The position numbers and the translations under genes were made by a program. From the NCBI RefSeq assembly GCF_900111315.1, contig NZ_FOGU01000011.1:1-64000 (forward strand): a stretch of 64,000 bases of DNA, read 5' to 3'. Shown here piece by piece: positions 1 through 7,430 of the stretch. Position 1 is the first letter of the stretch, and each line of letters begins with the position of its first letter. The notes under the pieces were generated by a model. It was not told the origin of the DNA and searched no databases. It saw only the letters and a program-made list of their open reading frames with translations. The stretch comes from Tranquillimonas rosea (lineage in GTDB: Bacteria > Pseudomonadota > Alphaproteobacteria > Rhodobacterales > Rhodobacteraceae).

Positions 1-110
1 GCGAGGAGATCCGCGCCAGCCTGTTGGAGCTTCTTCTTGATAACGGCCAGCTGTGGGAGATGCTTCGGCGCAGCGGTGGGTCTGCCGGGGAAGATGTACG
101 CACCGGCTGA
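1..110 (+). CDS. C-terminal fragment of an unidentified protein (gene runs off the left edge)
   Basis: The third forward frame is open from base 3 to a TGA at 108-110 and encodes about 35 residues. They start EEIRASLLELL and end SAGEDVRTG. The amphipathic leucine-rich helix and the clean stop suggest a real C-terminus. The other frames over this stretch give low-quality translations. No domain can be recognised from so little sequence. Confidence 0.5.
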   Translation, partial: EEIRASLLELLLDNGQLWEMLRRSGGSAGEDVRTG

Positions 111-228
111 GCGAACGCTCGAGAGGTTGGGTGCCACCATTGCACAACTCTGCGTCGCCCTTGGCGGAGTGGACCTCTTGCGTCCTGCTCTCGCGGTGGC
201 GTCGAACCAGCAATGAGGACCCATCACC

Positions 229-2154
229 ATGTATCACACCACAGCGTCGTTATTCGTGGGTCGTCCTGTCTCGTCGACCTCGTTGAGGGGGCAGTTTCCT
301 GTAGAGACCCCTATAGGTTTTCACCCCCCGAACCATAACTGCCTTGCTACTGTGGCCATGCGATCACTTCAGCAGGAGTTGGAGGACCATGGTTGCCCCT
401 CCTCCTCGACGACTTGGAGGGGACTACACGCTGTTGCGGAAGCACTCGAGCAGATGGCCGAGGGTGAGTCGCTGCCTCGGTTTCACCTCTCGAGCTTGGA
501 TCCAGGGACTGGCAAGACCCTCCTGGTCAAGCACTTCATCAAGACCCTGCTTAGTTCTTCCAATCATGAAGAGGTCGCCGTCCTAGTCTGTGTCTCTCGC
601 CTGGAGGAGGTCGACAGGATGTGGGTTGCCCTCGAGGCGTGCCAGGACGAGGTCGCGATCTGGACTGGGGATGAGGAGGTCAACGCCAAGTCTAGCACTC
701 CTGTCAGCGAAGCTCGGGTCTTGCTCACCACACAGCAGAAGTTGGAGGCGGTGTGCCAGGGCAACAGTTTCAAGGCGACCACTGCCTTCCACTACCTGGG
801 ACGACCACGCGAAGTTCGCATCTGGGATGAAAGCTTCCTGCCGGGCACTGAGGGCTTGCTTTCGTCAGATGATCTTGGGGGCCTGTTAGGATACTTCCGC
901 CGCTCTGCGCCCGAGCTGTGTTCCGCGTTGGAGAACCTTCAGGACGAACTGAAGCTTGCAGCCCATGGGGACATTCTCGACGTGCCCAGCCTTGAGGAGA
1001 TGGGCGGTCAGGTCGGGATCGCGGAAGTCCAGAGGGTCGGTAACGCCGAGACCACGTCCCTGGTCGACAAGAAACGGCTTGAGCGTCTTTGTCATGCTGT
1101 TGGCGACAGCCTTCCCGTCCACCGGAACAACCTCGGTGAGATCAAGCTGCTCGACTACCGAGACACGCTGCCCGACGACCTCGCCCCTATGATGATCCTC
1201 GACGCGTCGGGGCGCTGTCGGGAGACCTATGCCCTGATGGAAAGTGAGCGCCAAAGCCTAGTGCGGCTGCCGTCAGCCGTGAAGGACTACAGCAACCTCA
1301 AGATCAGCCTATGGGCCAAGGGAAGCAGCAAGGCATCGCATTGGCGGGACAAGGAGGAGGTCCTCATCCAAGGGATCGCCGAAGCGGTCATGACCCGACC
1401 TGACGAGGAGTGGCTGATCTTCCATCACAAGGAGCTGACGTACCTCAGGGATCGGCTCGAGGCATATCTTCCAGATGGCCTCTCCGACCAACTCAACTTC
1501 CTCACCTGGGGCCACCACCATGGGACGAACGCCTTCGCACATGTTCCGAACGTGATCCTCGCGAGCCTGCTGTTCCTGCCGCCTGAGGTCTACGAGACCC
1601 GTGCCCGGCTCTGCGCAGGAACATCCACCACCGAAACGGTCTGCGAGAAGACCTGCTTGTCTATGGAGAGCGGGGAGCTGCAGAACGACGTCTTGCAGGC
1701 CCTGTGCCGTGCTTCTGTGCGCGGAATGCAGGCAGAGGGGACATGCCCACCTTGTCGAGCCTGGATCATCGCAGCCAAAGCAACAGGCCTCGAGGATCGC
1801 CTCCCTGAGTTGTTCCCTGGGTGCCGGGTCGAGCCGTGGCGCCCTACAAAGGCGACCAAACTGTCGGGGTCCATCCGCAAGGCTTTGGACGTGATCGACC
1901 GGTGGACTCACGAGGGGGGCGGTGACGAGATCGTCTTCGCGGAGGTAGCAGAGGCGATCGGGATGTCTCTGAAGGACTTCAACAAACGCGTCGCCAAGGA
2001 CCCACGTTTCAAGCGGGAGTTGGCCAAACGCGACTTCGACGAGGTCATGGTCTCCAGGCAAACCATCAAGGGGCGCCGCCAGGCCAAGGGCATCACCCAG
2101 GCATCACCGGCTTCCCCCTTCATCCCTGACCCCGAGGCGACGTTCATCGTCTGA
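229..2154 (+). CDS. P-loop helicase-like protein of a mobile element
   Basis: A 641-residue protein. A Walker A motif (DPGTGKT, residues 91-97) is followed by an alternative Walker B or motif II (IWDES, near 198-202). Between them is a segment resembling helicase motif Ia (VLLTTQQK, near 164-171). The stretch around residues 430-470 (NVILASLLF, RARLCAG) resembles the C-terminal half of superfamily 2 helicases on plasmids and phages. The last 100 residues look like a helix-turn-helix tail. The ATG at 229 has GAGGA nine bases upstream. The ATG at 358 (Met44) is an alternative, because residues 1-43 look unstructured. A role in replication or transfer of the element is inferred. DEAD is replaced by WDES, so helicase activity is unproven. 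Confidence 0.6.
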   Translation: MYHTTASLFVGRPVSSTSLRGQFPVETPIGFHPPNHNCLATVAMRSLQQELEDHGCPSSSTTWRGLHAVAEALEQMAEGESLPRFHLSSLDPGTGKTLLVKHFIKTLLSSSNHEEVAVLVCVSRLEEVDRMWVALEACQDEVAIWTGDEEVNAKSSTPVSEARVLLTTQQKLEAVCQGNSFKATTAFHYLGRPREVRIWDESFLPGTEGLLSSDDLGGLLGYFRRSAPELCSALENLQDELKLAAHGDILDVPSLEEMGGQVGIAEVQRVGNAETTSLVDKKRLERLCHAVGDSLPVHRNNLGEIKLLDYRDTLPDDLAPMMILDASGRCRETYALMESERQSLVRLPSAVKDYSNLKISLWAKGSSKASHWRDKEEVLIQGIAEAVMTRPDEEWLIFHHKELTYLRDRLEAYLPDGLSDQLNFLTWGHHHGTNAFAHVPNVILASLLFLPPEVYETRARLCAGTSTTETVCEKTCLSMESGELQNDVLQALCRASVRGMQAEGTCPPCRAWIIAAKATGLEDRLPELFPGCRVEPWRPTKATKLSGSIRKALDVIDRWTHEGGGDEIVFAEVAEAIGMSLKDFNKRVAKDPRFKRELAKRDFDEVMVSRQTIKGRRQAKGITQASPASPFIPDPEATFIV

Positions 2155-2275
2155 GACCCTCTGGAGGTTTTGGGGGTCACATGTCCGAGCGCCTTTTCAA
2201 TAGTGCGTCCGCTCGACTTCCCCCCATCGCTTTGACGGCCCCACCCCATGCGAAGGCATTAGGGGACACCATTGC

Positions 2276-2932
2276 ATGAGCCAGCAGACCGCCACTGCGG
2301 CACAATCCGACAACTGGAAAGAAACCATCATGACCGCCAACGTCACACTGAACATCAACACCTTCTGCCCGCTGCCCATCTGGATCCCGACCGTCAAGGA
2401 TGATCGCGATGGGGCTTGGTTCATACTCACCGATCAGCTTCGAAAGCTATTGGAGTTGCCGAAGGACTTTGATCACGAGGAGATGCTCGACCTCGATGAA
2501 TGGTCCCGGCGCCCACTCGAACTTGGGCAGGGCGAGAACCGGGAGTTCCAGCTCATCTCAGAGAGCGGCCTCTACAAGCTCATTCTCTTGAGCGATGCGC
2601 GGCCTGTCCAGGCCTTCAAGTCCTGGGTCTTGCACACTGTCGCACCGAGCCTTGCTGAGGACGGCCTGTTCAAGATGGGCGAGGAGGCCTTCTTCCATGC
2701 ACCCGAAGGCTATGACCTCACCCAGGATGACATCTGGGACGAGTTCGCCTCTGATAGCGGCAGCGCAAGTGACCTAGCCAGGCGCTACCTGCCCGAGCTG
2801 CGCAAATGGGGAACTGCCGAAGAAGGCATGGTCTGTTTGCTGGACCGGCAACCTACGCTACTGGAGCAAAACGTTGCCGACGCCTTCGCGCGGAAAGCCG
2901 AAAGGCAGCGCGTGCCAAGAGAGGCGGCCTGA
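2276..2932 (+). CDS. BRO-N domain protein, phage antirepressor-like
   Basis: A 218-residue protein. Residues about 50-125 match the BRO N-terminal domain of phage and baculovirus antirepressors. The diagnostic core is LISESGLYKLIL followed by FKSWVLHTVAPSL, and BRO-N domains bind DNA. The C-terminal 90 residues are acidic and unassigned. The alternative ATG at 2330 (Met19) would start right before the conserved domain, so the first 18 residues are doubtful. The gene lies 120 bases after the helicase-like gene on the same strand. It is the last gene before the putative attachment site, a typical cargo position on prophages. Confidence 0.72.
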   Translation: MSQQTATAAQSDNWKETIMTANVTLNINTFCPLPIWIPTVKDDRDGAWFILTDQLRKLLELPKDFDHEEMLDLDEWSRRPLELGQGENREFQLISESGLYKLILLSDARPVQAFKSWVLHTVAPSLAEDGLFKMGEEAFFHAPEGYDLTQDDIWDEFASDSGSASDLARRYLPELRKWGTAEEGMVCLLDRQPTLLEQNVADAFARKAERQRVPREAA

Positions 2933-2940
2933 ACCGGCGA

Positions 2941-2962
2941 CCGTAGACCAAACCGTAGACCA
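2941..2962. repeat. Short direct repeat CCGTAGACCA x2
   Basis: CCGTAGACCA occurs at 2941-2950 and 2953-2962, a 12-base period, just after the BRO-N gene and about 70 bases before the tRNA-like sequence. Closely spaced direct repeats beside an attachment site can be integrase or excisionase arm sites. That role is inference from position only. Confidence 0.35.
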
Positions 2963-3029
2963 TCCGGTGCCTGTTGACGCCGGGTGGTCGATCCTCTTAA
3001 CCCTTGTCTTGCTGAAAGAAACACCCGAG

Positions 3030-3116
3030 AGGGTGCCTGTAACGGGAATAGAACCGGGGACAACAACAGCCCCCGGGCACCACTACTTTCCAAGTAAGTA
3101 TCTGGTTTCTCTCGGC
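3030..3116 (-). other. Degenerate tRNA-Ser(GGA)-like sequence, possible attachment site
   Basis: Read on the minus strand this stretch has GCCGAGAG (D-arm-like), an anticodon-like loop TTGGAAA with a four-pair stem TTAC/GTAG (anticodon GGA, serine), GGTGCCC at the start of a long variable arm, and GGTTCTATTCCC resembling a T-loop. The T-stem does not pair properly, the invariant purine after the T-loop C is a T, and the acceptor stem is not intact. It is therefore a remnant or mimic, not a working tRNA. Inverted GGTGCC/GGCACC (3032-3037, 3076-3081) could fold differently. The position between element-like and chromosomal genes suggests a tRNA-derived att site. Confidence 0.35.
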
Positions 3117-3147
3117 TTTGACATGAGCCGACGGCGCGCGCCCGTGC

Positions 3148-3170
3148 GCCGGCAGCAGGACGCTGCCGGC
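3148..3170. terminator. Hairpin downstream of the GlpD-like gene
   Basis: GCCGGCAGC and GCTGCCGGC form a perfect 9-bp stem with loop AGGAC, about 60 bases beyond the stop of the minus-strand dehydrogenase gene. No T-tract follows on either strand, so it may be a weak or Rho-assisted terminator. Confidence 0.4.
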
Positions 3171-3231
3171 GGGGGCTGCGCTCTTTCTCTCGTTTCGGTG
3201 ATGCATCGCCAGCGGGTCGCCATGCTTCCCG

Positions 3232-4962
3232 CTACGGCTGGCTGCCCTCGAAATGCGGGGGGGAGCCGGGGGTGACGTCGATGCGGTGGAACTGGCGGTA
3301 GCGGGTCGCGATGCGGTCGAGTTCGACAGCGCGGCGCTGGTCGTCCCAGTCCAAGAGGGCGGCCATCGTCTCGGCCAGTTCCGATACGGCGGCATGGGAC
3401 AACGGGCGTTCGAGGAACAGGGTGCTGCGGCCGAACAGGAAGTCCTCGGCGTGGGCAACGAGCTCGGTGCGGATCACCGCCGAAATCTCCTGGCGCGACA
3501 GGTCGGGGAGGTGGACCATGAACGCCTCCTCGGGGCCAAGCTCGGCGGCGATGGCGCCGGCCCGGCAGCCATAGCGCCGCACAAGGACATGCGCCCGATC
3601 GCGGGACAGCGCGTGGGCCTTGGCGATGTCGCGGGCGAGGGTCTCGTGGCCCGCCGCCCGCCGGTCGAGCCCGGCGCCGCCGCCGATGGCGCGGTCTTCG
3701 GTCCGGGCGCGGCGGGTGCGGCCGAGACGGGACAGCACGGCGTCGGTCACTTCGGCCGAGAAGGCGCGGAAGGTCGTCCACTTGCCGCCGACCAGCGACA
3801 GGATCGGGAAAGCCCGCGCGCCCTGTGGCGGCAGTTCCGGCATCGAGTGGTCGCGGCTGACGGCGCCCGGATCGTCGGCGTCGCTCGCGGGCAGGGGGCG
3901 CACCCCGGAATAGCTGAAGAAGATGTCCTCGCGTCCGACGGGGACGCCGGGAAAGATGCGCCGGAAGGCGTCGAAGAGGTACTCGACCTCGGTATCGTCG
4001 CAGATCGCCGTGTCGGGGTCCTCGATCGGGATGTCCGTCGAGCCGAGCAGGACGTGCCCCATGAAATTCGAGACCAGGCAGATGCGACCGCCCTCGACCT
4101 CGAAATACAGCATCCGGCCCGTCAGCGTCCGCGCCAGCGCCGGCATGTCCAGCAGCAGGTGGCTGCCCTTCGTGCCTCCCATCATTCGCTGGTTGGTGCC
4201 GGCACCCTCGTTCACGCGGTCGATCCATGCCCCGGCCGCATTGACCATCACGTCGCAGCCGATGTGAAATACCTCGCCGCTCAGTCGGTCGACCAGCCGC
4301 GCGCGCCCGTCCTCGATGCCGTCGAACGCGATGTGGTTCAGGGCCAGGCTGCCGTCATTCTCGGCCATCCCGTCGAGCAGGAGTTCGACGGTCAGGCGCT
4401 CGGGCGAGGTGATCCAGGCGTCGTAGTACGAAGCGGCGACCCTGATGTCGGGGTCGAGGTCGGGAATCTCGCTCAGCACGTCACCGCGGCGGATCATCCG
4501 ATGACGCGGCATCACCCGGTTCAGCGCCCCGTAGATGTCGTAGATCGTCAGCCCCAGCTTCACCAGCAGCGCCCCCCGCTGCGACACCCTCGCGGGTCGG
4601 CGGAACAGCTTGGCGATTGCGGCGCGCATACCGCCGAACCAGGTGTGGATCGGGATCACCATCTCGAGCGGGTGCACGTAGTGCGGCGCGTTGGCGAGCA
4701 GGCGGTTGCGCTCCTGCGCGGATTCGCGGACCAGCCGGAACTCGGCGGTCTCGAGGTATTTCAGCCCGCCGTGGATCATGCGCGAGGGCGCGCGGCTGGC
4801 GCCCGAGCAGAAGTCGTCCCGCTCGACCAGCAGGCAGTCGACGCCCTGGAGCGACAGGTCGCGGAACGTGCCCGCGCCGTTGATTCCGCCACCCACGATC
4901 AGGACGGGCATGTGGTCGGTCTCGCGCAGGCGGGCGAGGAGGGCATCTCTCTGGGTGGTCAT
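3232..4962 (-). CDS. GlpD-like FAD-dependent glycerol-3-phosphate (or polyol-phosphate) dehydrogenase
   Basis: A 576-residue flavoprotein of the glycerol-3-phosphate dehydrogenase/oxidase family. It has the Rossmann FAD motif GGGINGAG at residues 24-31, then SRMIHGGLKYLE and the late signature SYSGVRPLP. It should oxidise a polyol phosphate and pass electrons to quinone or oxygen. It is the last gene of a minus-strand run pxpA, kinase, this gene, with a 4-base gap to the kinase. It lacks the ADDxLWRR C-terminus of classical GlpD. The kinase partner is not GlpK-like, so the substrate may be a tetritol or pentitol phosphate rather than glycerol 3-phosphate. The family call is firm. The substrate is open. 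Confidence 0.85.
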   Translation of the reverse strand: MTTQRDALLARLRETDHMPVLIVGGGINGAGTFRDLSLQGVDCLLVERDDFCSGASRAPSRMIHGGLKYLETAEFRLVRESAQERNRLLANAPHYVHPLEMVIPIHTWFGGMRAAIAKLFRRPARVSQRGALLVKLGLTIYDIYGALNRVMPRHRMIRRGDVLSEIPDLDPDIRVAASYYDAWITSPERLTVELLLDGMAENDGSLALNHIAFDGIEDGRARLVDRLSGEVFHIGCDVMVNAAGAWIDRVNEGAGTNQRMMGGTKGSHLLLDMPALARTLTGRMLYFEVEGGRICLVSNFMGHVLLGSTDIPIEDPDTAICDDTEVEYLFDAFRRIFPGVPVGREDIFFSYSGVRPLPASDADDPGAVSRDHSMPELPPQGARAFPILSLVGGKWTTFRAFSAEVTDAVLSRLGRTRRARTEDRAIGGGAGLDRRAAGHETLARDIAKAHALSRDRAHVLVRRYGCRAGAIAAELGPEEAFMVHLPDLSRQEISAVIRTELVAHAEDFLFGRSTLFLERPLSHAAVSELAETMAALLDWDDQRRAVELDRIATRYRQFHRIDVTPGSPPHFEGSQP

Positions 4963-4966
4963 TGGC

Positions 4967-6457
4967 TCACTCGATCAAGGGCAACTGCGCAACGGCGCGG
5001 GCGGTCCGGCGGTAGCGCTCGAATGCGGCGGCGACACGGTCCCGGTCGGCACCGGGCCGATAGGTTCGCAGCGCGGTCTGGGTGTGGGCGGCGGCGTCGG
5101 TCCAGTCGGCGTAGACGCCCGCCGCCAGGCCAGCGCAGATCGCCGTGCCGAGCGCGCCGGCCTCTTGCGTAGCGGGTACCTCGATCGTGCGGTCGAGGGC
5201 GTCGGCGAAAAGCTGGCAGAACCAGGGGTTGCGGCTGGTTCCGCCGGTGAGGCGCACGCGGTCGATCCGCCGCTCGGGGTCCAGCAGATCGACGTGATGG
5301 CGATGGTTGAACACGATCCCCTCGGCCACCGCCCGCATCATGTGACCGCGCCCGTGCCAGCCGCGCAGGCCCAGGAACGCCCCGCCCGGATCCTCGGGAT
5401 GGGGCGAGCCGTAGTGATAGGGCAGGCAGACGATCTCTGACGGGTCGTCGGCGATCGCGTCAAGCTCGGCCTGAAGCGCACCGAACGGATCGTCGGTCTG
5501 CAACAGGTCGCGGGCGATCTGCTGCATCGCCCAGTCCAGCGTGGCGCTGGAGCCGGGGGAAATCGACATGGTGTTCCACTGGCCCGGAAACAGGCCGTTG
5601 CGCGCGAACCAGCCGGGCCCGATCCGCGCCTCCTCGGTCAGCGTCTCGTTGATCGAGAACGTGCCGGCGATGACCATCAGCGTGCCCGGCGCGATCACGC
5701 CCGAGCCCACGGCGCAGGCGGTGACGTCGTGCAGGCCTGCCGCAACGGGCAGGCCGCGGGGCAGACCGGTCTCTGCGGCCGTGTCCTCGGTCACGTGGCC
5801 GGCGACGCCGCCGGGCAGGTGGATGGGCGGCAATGCGTCGCGCAGCGGTTCCAGCCCGTAAAGCGCGAGTGCCGCGTCGCTGTATCCTTGGGTCGTGACA
5901 TCGGTGAAGGATACGCTGGCTTCGGTGAAATCGGTGCCCACCTCGCCGGTCAGACAGAAGCGCAGCCAATCCTTGCACGAGAGCACGGCGCCGATGCGGG
6001 CGAAGCGGTCCGGCTCGGTGTCGCGGACATGGGCCAGAAGCGCGGCGGGAGAGGCCGCGAACGGCCTCTGGCCGGTCAGCGCCTCGGCCCGGTCGAACAG
6101 GCCCTCTGTGCTCCATCGGTCGATCGTGGGCTGCGCCCGGCTGTCCAGCGAAGTGGCCGCAAGCCCCAGCGGCGCATGGTCGTGGTCGAGCAGGTAGACG
6201 CCGTCGCCATGCCCCGCGACCGAGATGGCGAGAGGCTTCACACCTTCGGGCACGGCCTTTCCCGCCTGCGCGAGCGCGTCGCGGATGGCGTCGGCGGAGG
6301 CACGCCAGTGGCCGCTCATGTCGCGCTCGACATGACGGGGGCGTTCCTTGATCTGCGGGACGCGCCGGGCGGCCTCGGCGACCACGCCGCCGTCCAGGTC
6401 GAAGACCACGGCCTTTGTCATCGTCAGGCCGCTATCGAGACCGATCAGAACCTGCAT
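4967..6457 (-). CDS. FGGY-family carbohydrate kinase (LyxK/EryA-like)
   Basis: A 496-residue sugar kinase with two actin-like ATPase halves. The N-terminal phosphate loop is GLDSGLTMTKAV (residues 6-17), the mid-protein signature is CKDWLRFCLTGEVGTDFTEAS, and the C-terminal adenosine motif is RLTGGTSRNPWF. The N-terminus differs from GlpK, which has DQGTTSSR, and is closer to L-xylulose or 3-keto-L-gulonate kinases and erythritol kinase. It would phosphorylate a polyol or ketose in the cytoplasm, and the product would be oxidised by the adjoining GlpD-like enzyme. It lies 10 bases after pxpA, so the three genes are probably one transcript. The exact substrate cannot be read from sequence. Confidence 0.85.
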   Translation of the reverse strand: MQVLIGLDSGLTMTKAVVFDLDGGVVAEAARRVPQIKERPRHVERDMSGHWRASADAIRDALAQAGKAVPEGVKPLAISVAGHGDGVYLLDHDHAPLGLAATSLDSRAQPTIDRWSTEGLFDRAEALTGQRPFAASPAALLAHVRDTEPDRFARIGAVLSCKDWLRFCLTGEVGTDFTEASVSFTDVTTQGYSDAALALYGLEPLRDALPPIHLPGGVAGHVTEDTAAETGLPRGLPVAAGLHDVTACAVGSGVIAPGTLMVIAGTFSINETLTEEARIGPGWFARNGLFPGQWNTMSISPGSSATLDWAMQQIARDLLQTDDPFGALQAELDAIADDPSEIVCLPYHYGSPHPEDPGGAFLGLRGWHGRGHMMRAVAEGIVFNHRHHVDLLDPERRIDRVRLTGGTSRNPWFCQLFADALDRTIEVPATQEAGALGTAICAGLAAGVYADWTDAAAHTQTALRTYRPGADRDRVAAAFERYRRTARAVAQLPLIE

Positions 6458-6467
6458 CCTGCCTCCC

Positions 6468-7250
6468 TCAGCCGCCCCCCAGCGTGCGATGCATCGGGGC
6501 GAGCGACACCCCCTCGCATTCCAGGCGGTTGCGCAATGTTCGTGCCAGCGACACCGCGCCCGGAGTGTCGCCGTGGACGCAGAGCGTCGCGGGCTCGACG
6601 GGCAGGCGCTTGCCGCCGGTCGTAGGTATCGTGCCCTCCATCACCATGCAAAGCACTTGCTCCTCGGATTGCACCGGGTCGTGGATGACCGCGCCCTCGA
6701 CCGAGCGGGGGGTGAGCTCGCCCGCGTCGGTATAGGTGCGGTCGGCAAAGACCTCGCAGGCGATGGTCAGCCCGGCCGCCTCGGCCGCGGCGTAGGTTTC
6801 CGAATAGGGCAGGGTCACGAAGATCAGGCCGGGGTCCACCGCCATGACCGCGCGCACGCAGGTCTCGGCAAGGTCCCGGTCCACAGCGGCCATGTTGCCG
6901 AGGGCGCCGTGCGTCTTAACGTGGGTCATCGGCGGGCCATAGACCTCGGCCATGCCGCGCATCGCCGTGATCTGGTAGATCAGCTGCGCCTCGAGATCCT
7001 CGGGCCGCTCGCCGGTGATGCGGCGGCGCCCGAAGCCGTAGAGGTCGGCGAAGGAGGGGTGCGCGCCCACGCCGACGCCCTTCTCGCGCGCGGTTCGCAG
7101 GGTGTCGCGCATGACCACCGGGTCGCCGGCGTGGAAGCCGCAGGCGATGTTGGCCGAGGTCACGATGTCCAGCATCGCGGCGTCGTCACCCATCCGGTAG
7201 GCGCCGAATCCCTCGCCCATGTCGCAATTCAGATCGAGTAGGCGGCTCAT
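6468..7250 (-). CDS. pxpA: 5-oxoprolinase subunit A (LamB/YcsF family)
   Basis: A 260-residue protein with the family start LNCDMGEGFGAYRMGDDA and the core SANIACGFHAGDP, GVGAHPSF and KTHGALGN. Together with PxpB and PxpC, PxpA opens 5-oxo-L-proline (pyroglutamate) to glutamate at the cost of ATP. Unlike most genomes, where pxpB, pxpC and pxpA adjoin, pxpA here is on the opposite strand. It heads a run with a sugar kinase and a GlpD-like enzyme, while pxpB and pxpC sit behind the TRAP transporter across the divergent promoter gap. The complex could act on a related cyclic amide instead. Confidence 0.88.
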   Translation of the reverse strand: MSRLLDLNCDMGEGFGAYRMGDDAAMLDIVTSANIACGFHAGDPVVMRDTLRTAREKGVGVGAHPSFADLYGFGRRRITGERPEDLEAQLIYQITAMRGMAEVYGPPMTHVKTHGALGNMAAVDRDLAETCVRAVMAVDPGLIFVTLPYSETYAAAEAAGLTIACEVFADRTYTDAGELTPRSVEGAVIHDPVQSEEQVLCMVMEGTIPTTGGKRLPVEPATLCVHGDTPGAVSLARTLRNRLECEGVSLAPMHRTLGGG

Positions 7251-7368
7251 GGCTCGTGATCCTCCTGTTCAGCGTTCCGGCAAGCGCCGGCAATTCCGAT
7301 GATTTCTTGCGCAATCGACGGCTGGGCAAGTGCCCGGGTGACGTTGGGTTCGGCGCGGGGATACTGGT

Positions 7369-7376
7369 GGTATACT
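7369..7376 (+). promoter_or_regulatory. Candidate -10 box and GntR half-palindrome upstream of dctP
   Basis: TGGTATACTG contains a good -10 hexamer (TATACT, 7371-7376) inside the self-complementary core GTATAC (7370-7375), 55 bases before the dctP start. FadR/FCD-type GntR proteins often bind GT-rich/AC-rich palindromes of this kind, and two GntR genes lie in the operon. No convincing -35 is seen at standard spacing. The function is inferred. Confidence 0.35.
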
Positions 7377-7430
7377 GAAATCGCAAGCTTCCCCGGAGGC
7401 TGCAAAGAATCAAACGACAGGGATCAAGTC

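Larger units (their letters stand above)
1..3116. mobile_element. Right end of a putative integrated element (phage, plasmid or ICE-like)
   Basis: The first 3.1 kb differ visibly from the rest. Third codon positions are less GC-biased, intergenic gaps are longer, and the two complete genes (a P-loop helicase-like protein and a BRO-N antirepressor-like protein) belong to families usually found on phages and plasmids. The segment ends in a tRNA-Ser-like remnant, after which ordinary chromosomal metabolism begins. No integrase or insertion sequence lies inside the window, so the type of element is inferred. The left boundary is outside the window. Confidence 0.5.

Noticed and set aside
53-286. 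77-codon open frame near the left edge
   Set aside because: It overlaps a better-supported C-terminal fragment (ending at 110) and the start of the helicase-like gene, and has Arg/Ser/Trp-rich shadow composition.
3030-3116. Intact tRNA-Ser gene
   Set aside because: The anticodon and loops look tRNA-like, but the T-stem and acceptor stem do not pair and a conserved T-loop base is wrong, so it is listed only as a remnant.
3253-5172. 639-codon open frame on the plus strand opposite glpD-like and kinase genes
   Set aside because: It is antisense to two genes with clear motifs. Its translation is Arg/Val/Gly-rich with no domain, a normal by-product of GC-rich codon use.
4967-6457. Calling the FGGY kinase glycerol kinase (glpK)
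   Set aside because: The phosphate-loop region and substrate region do not resemble GlpK, although the next gene is GlpD-like.
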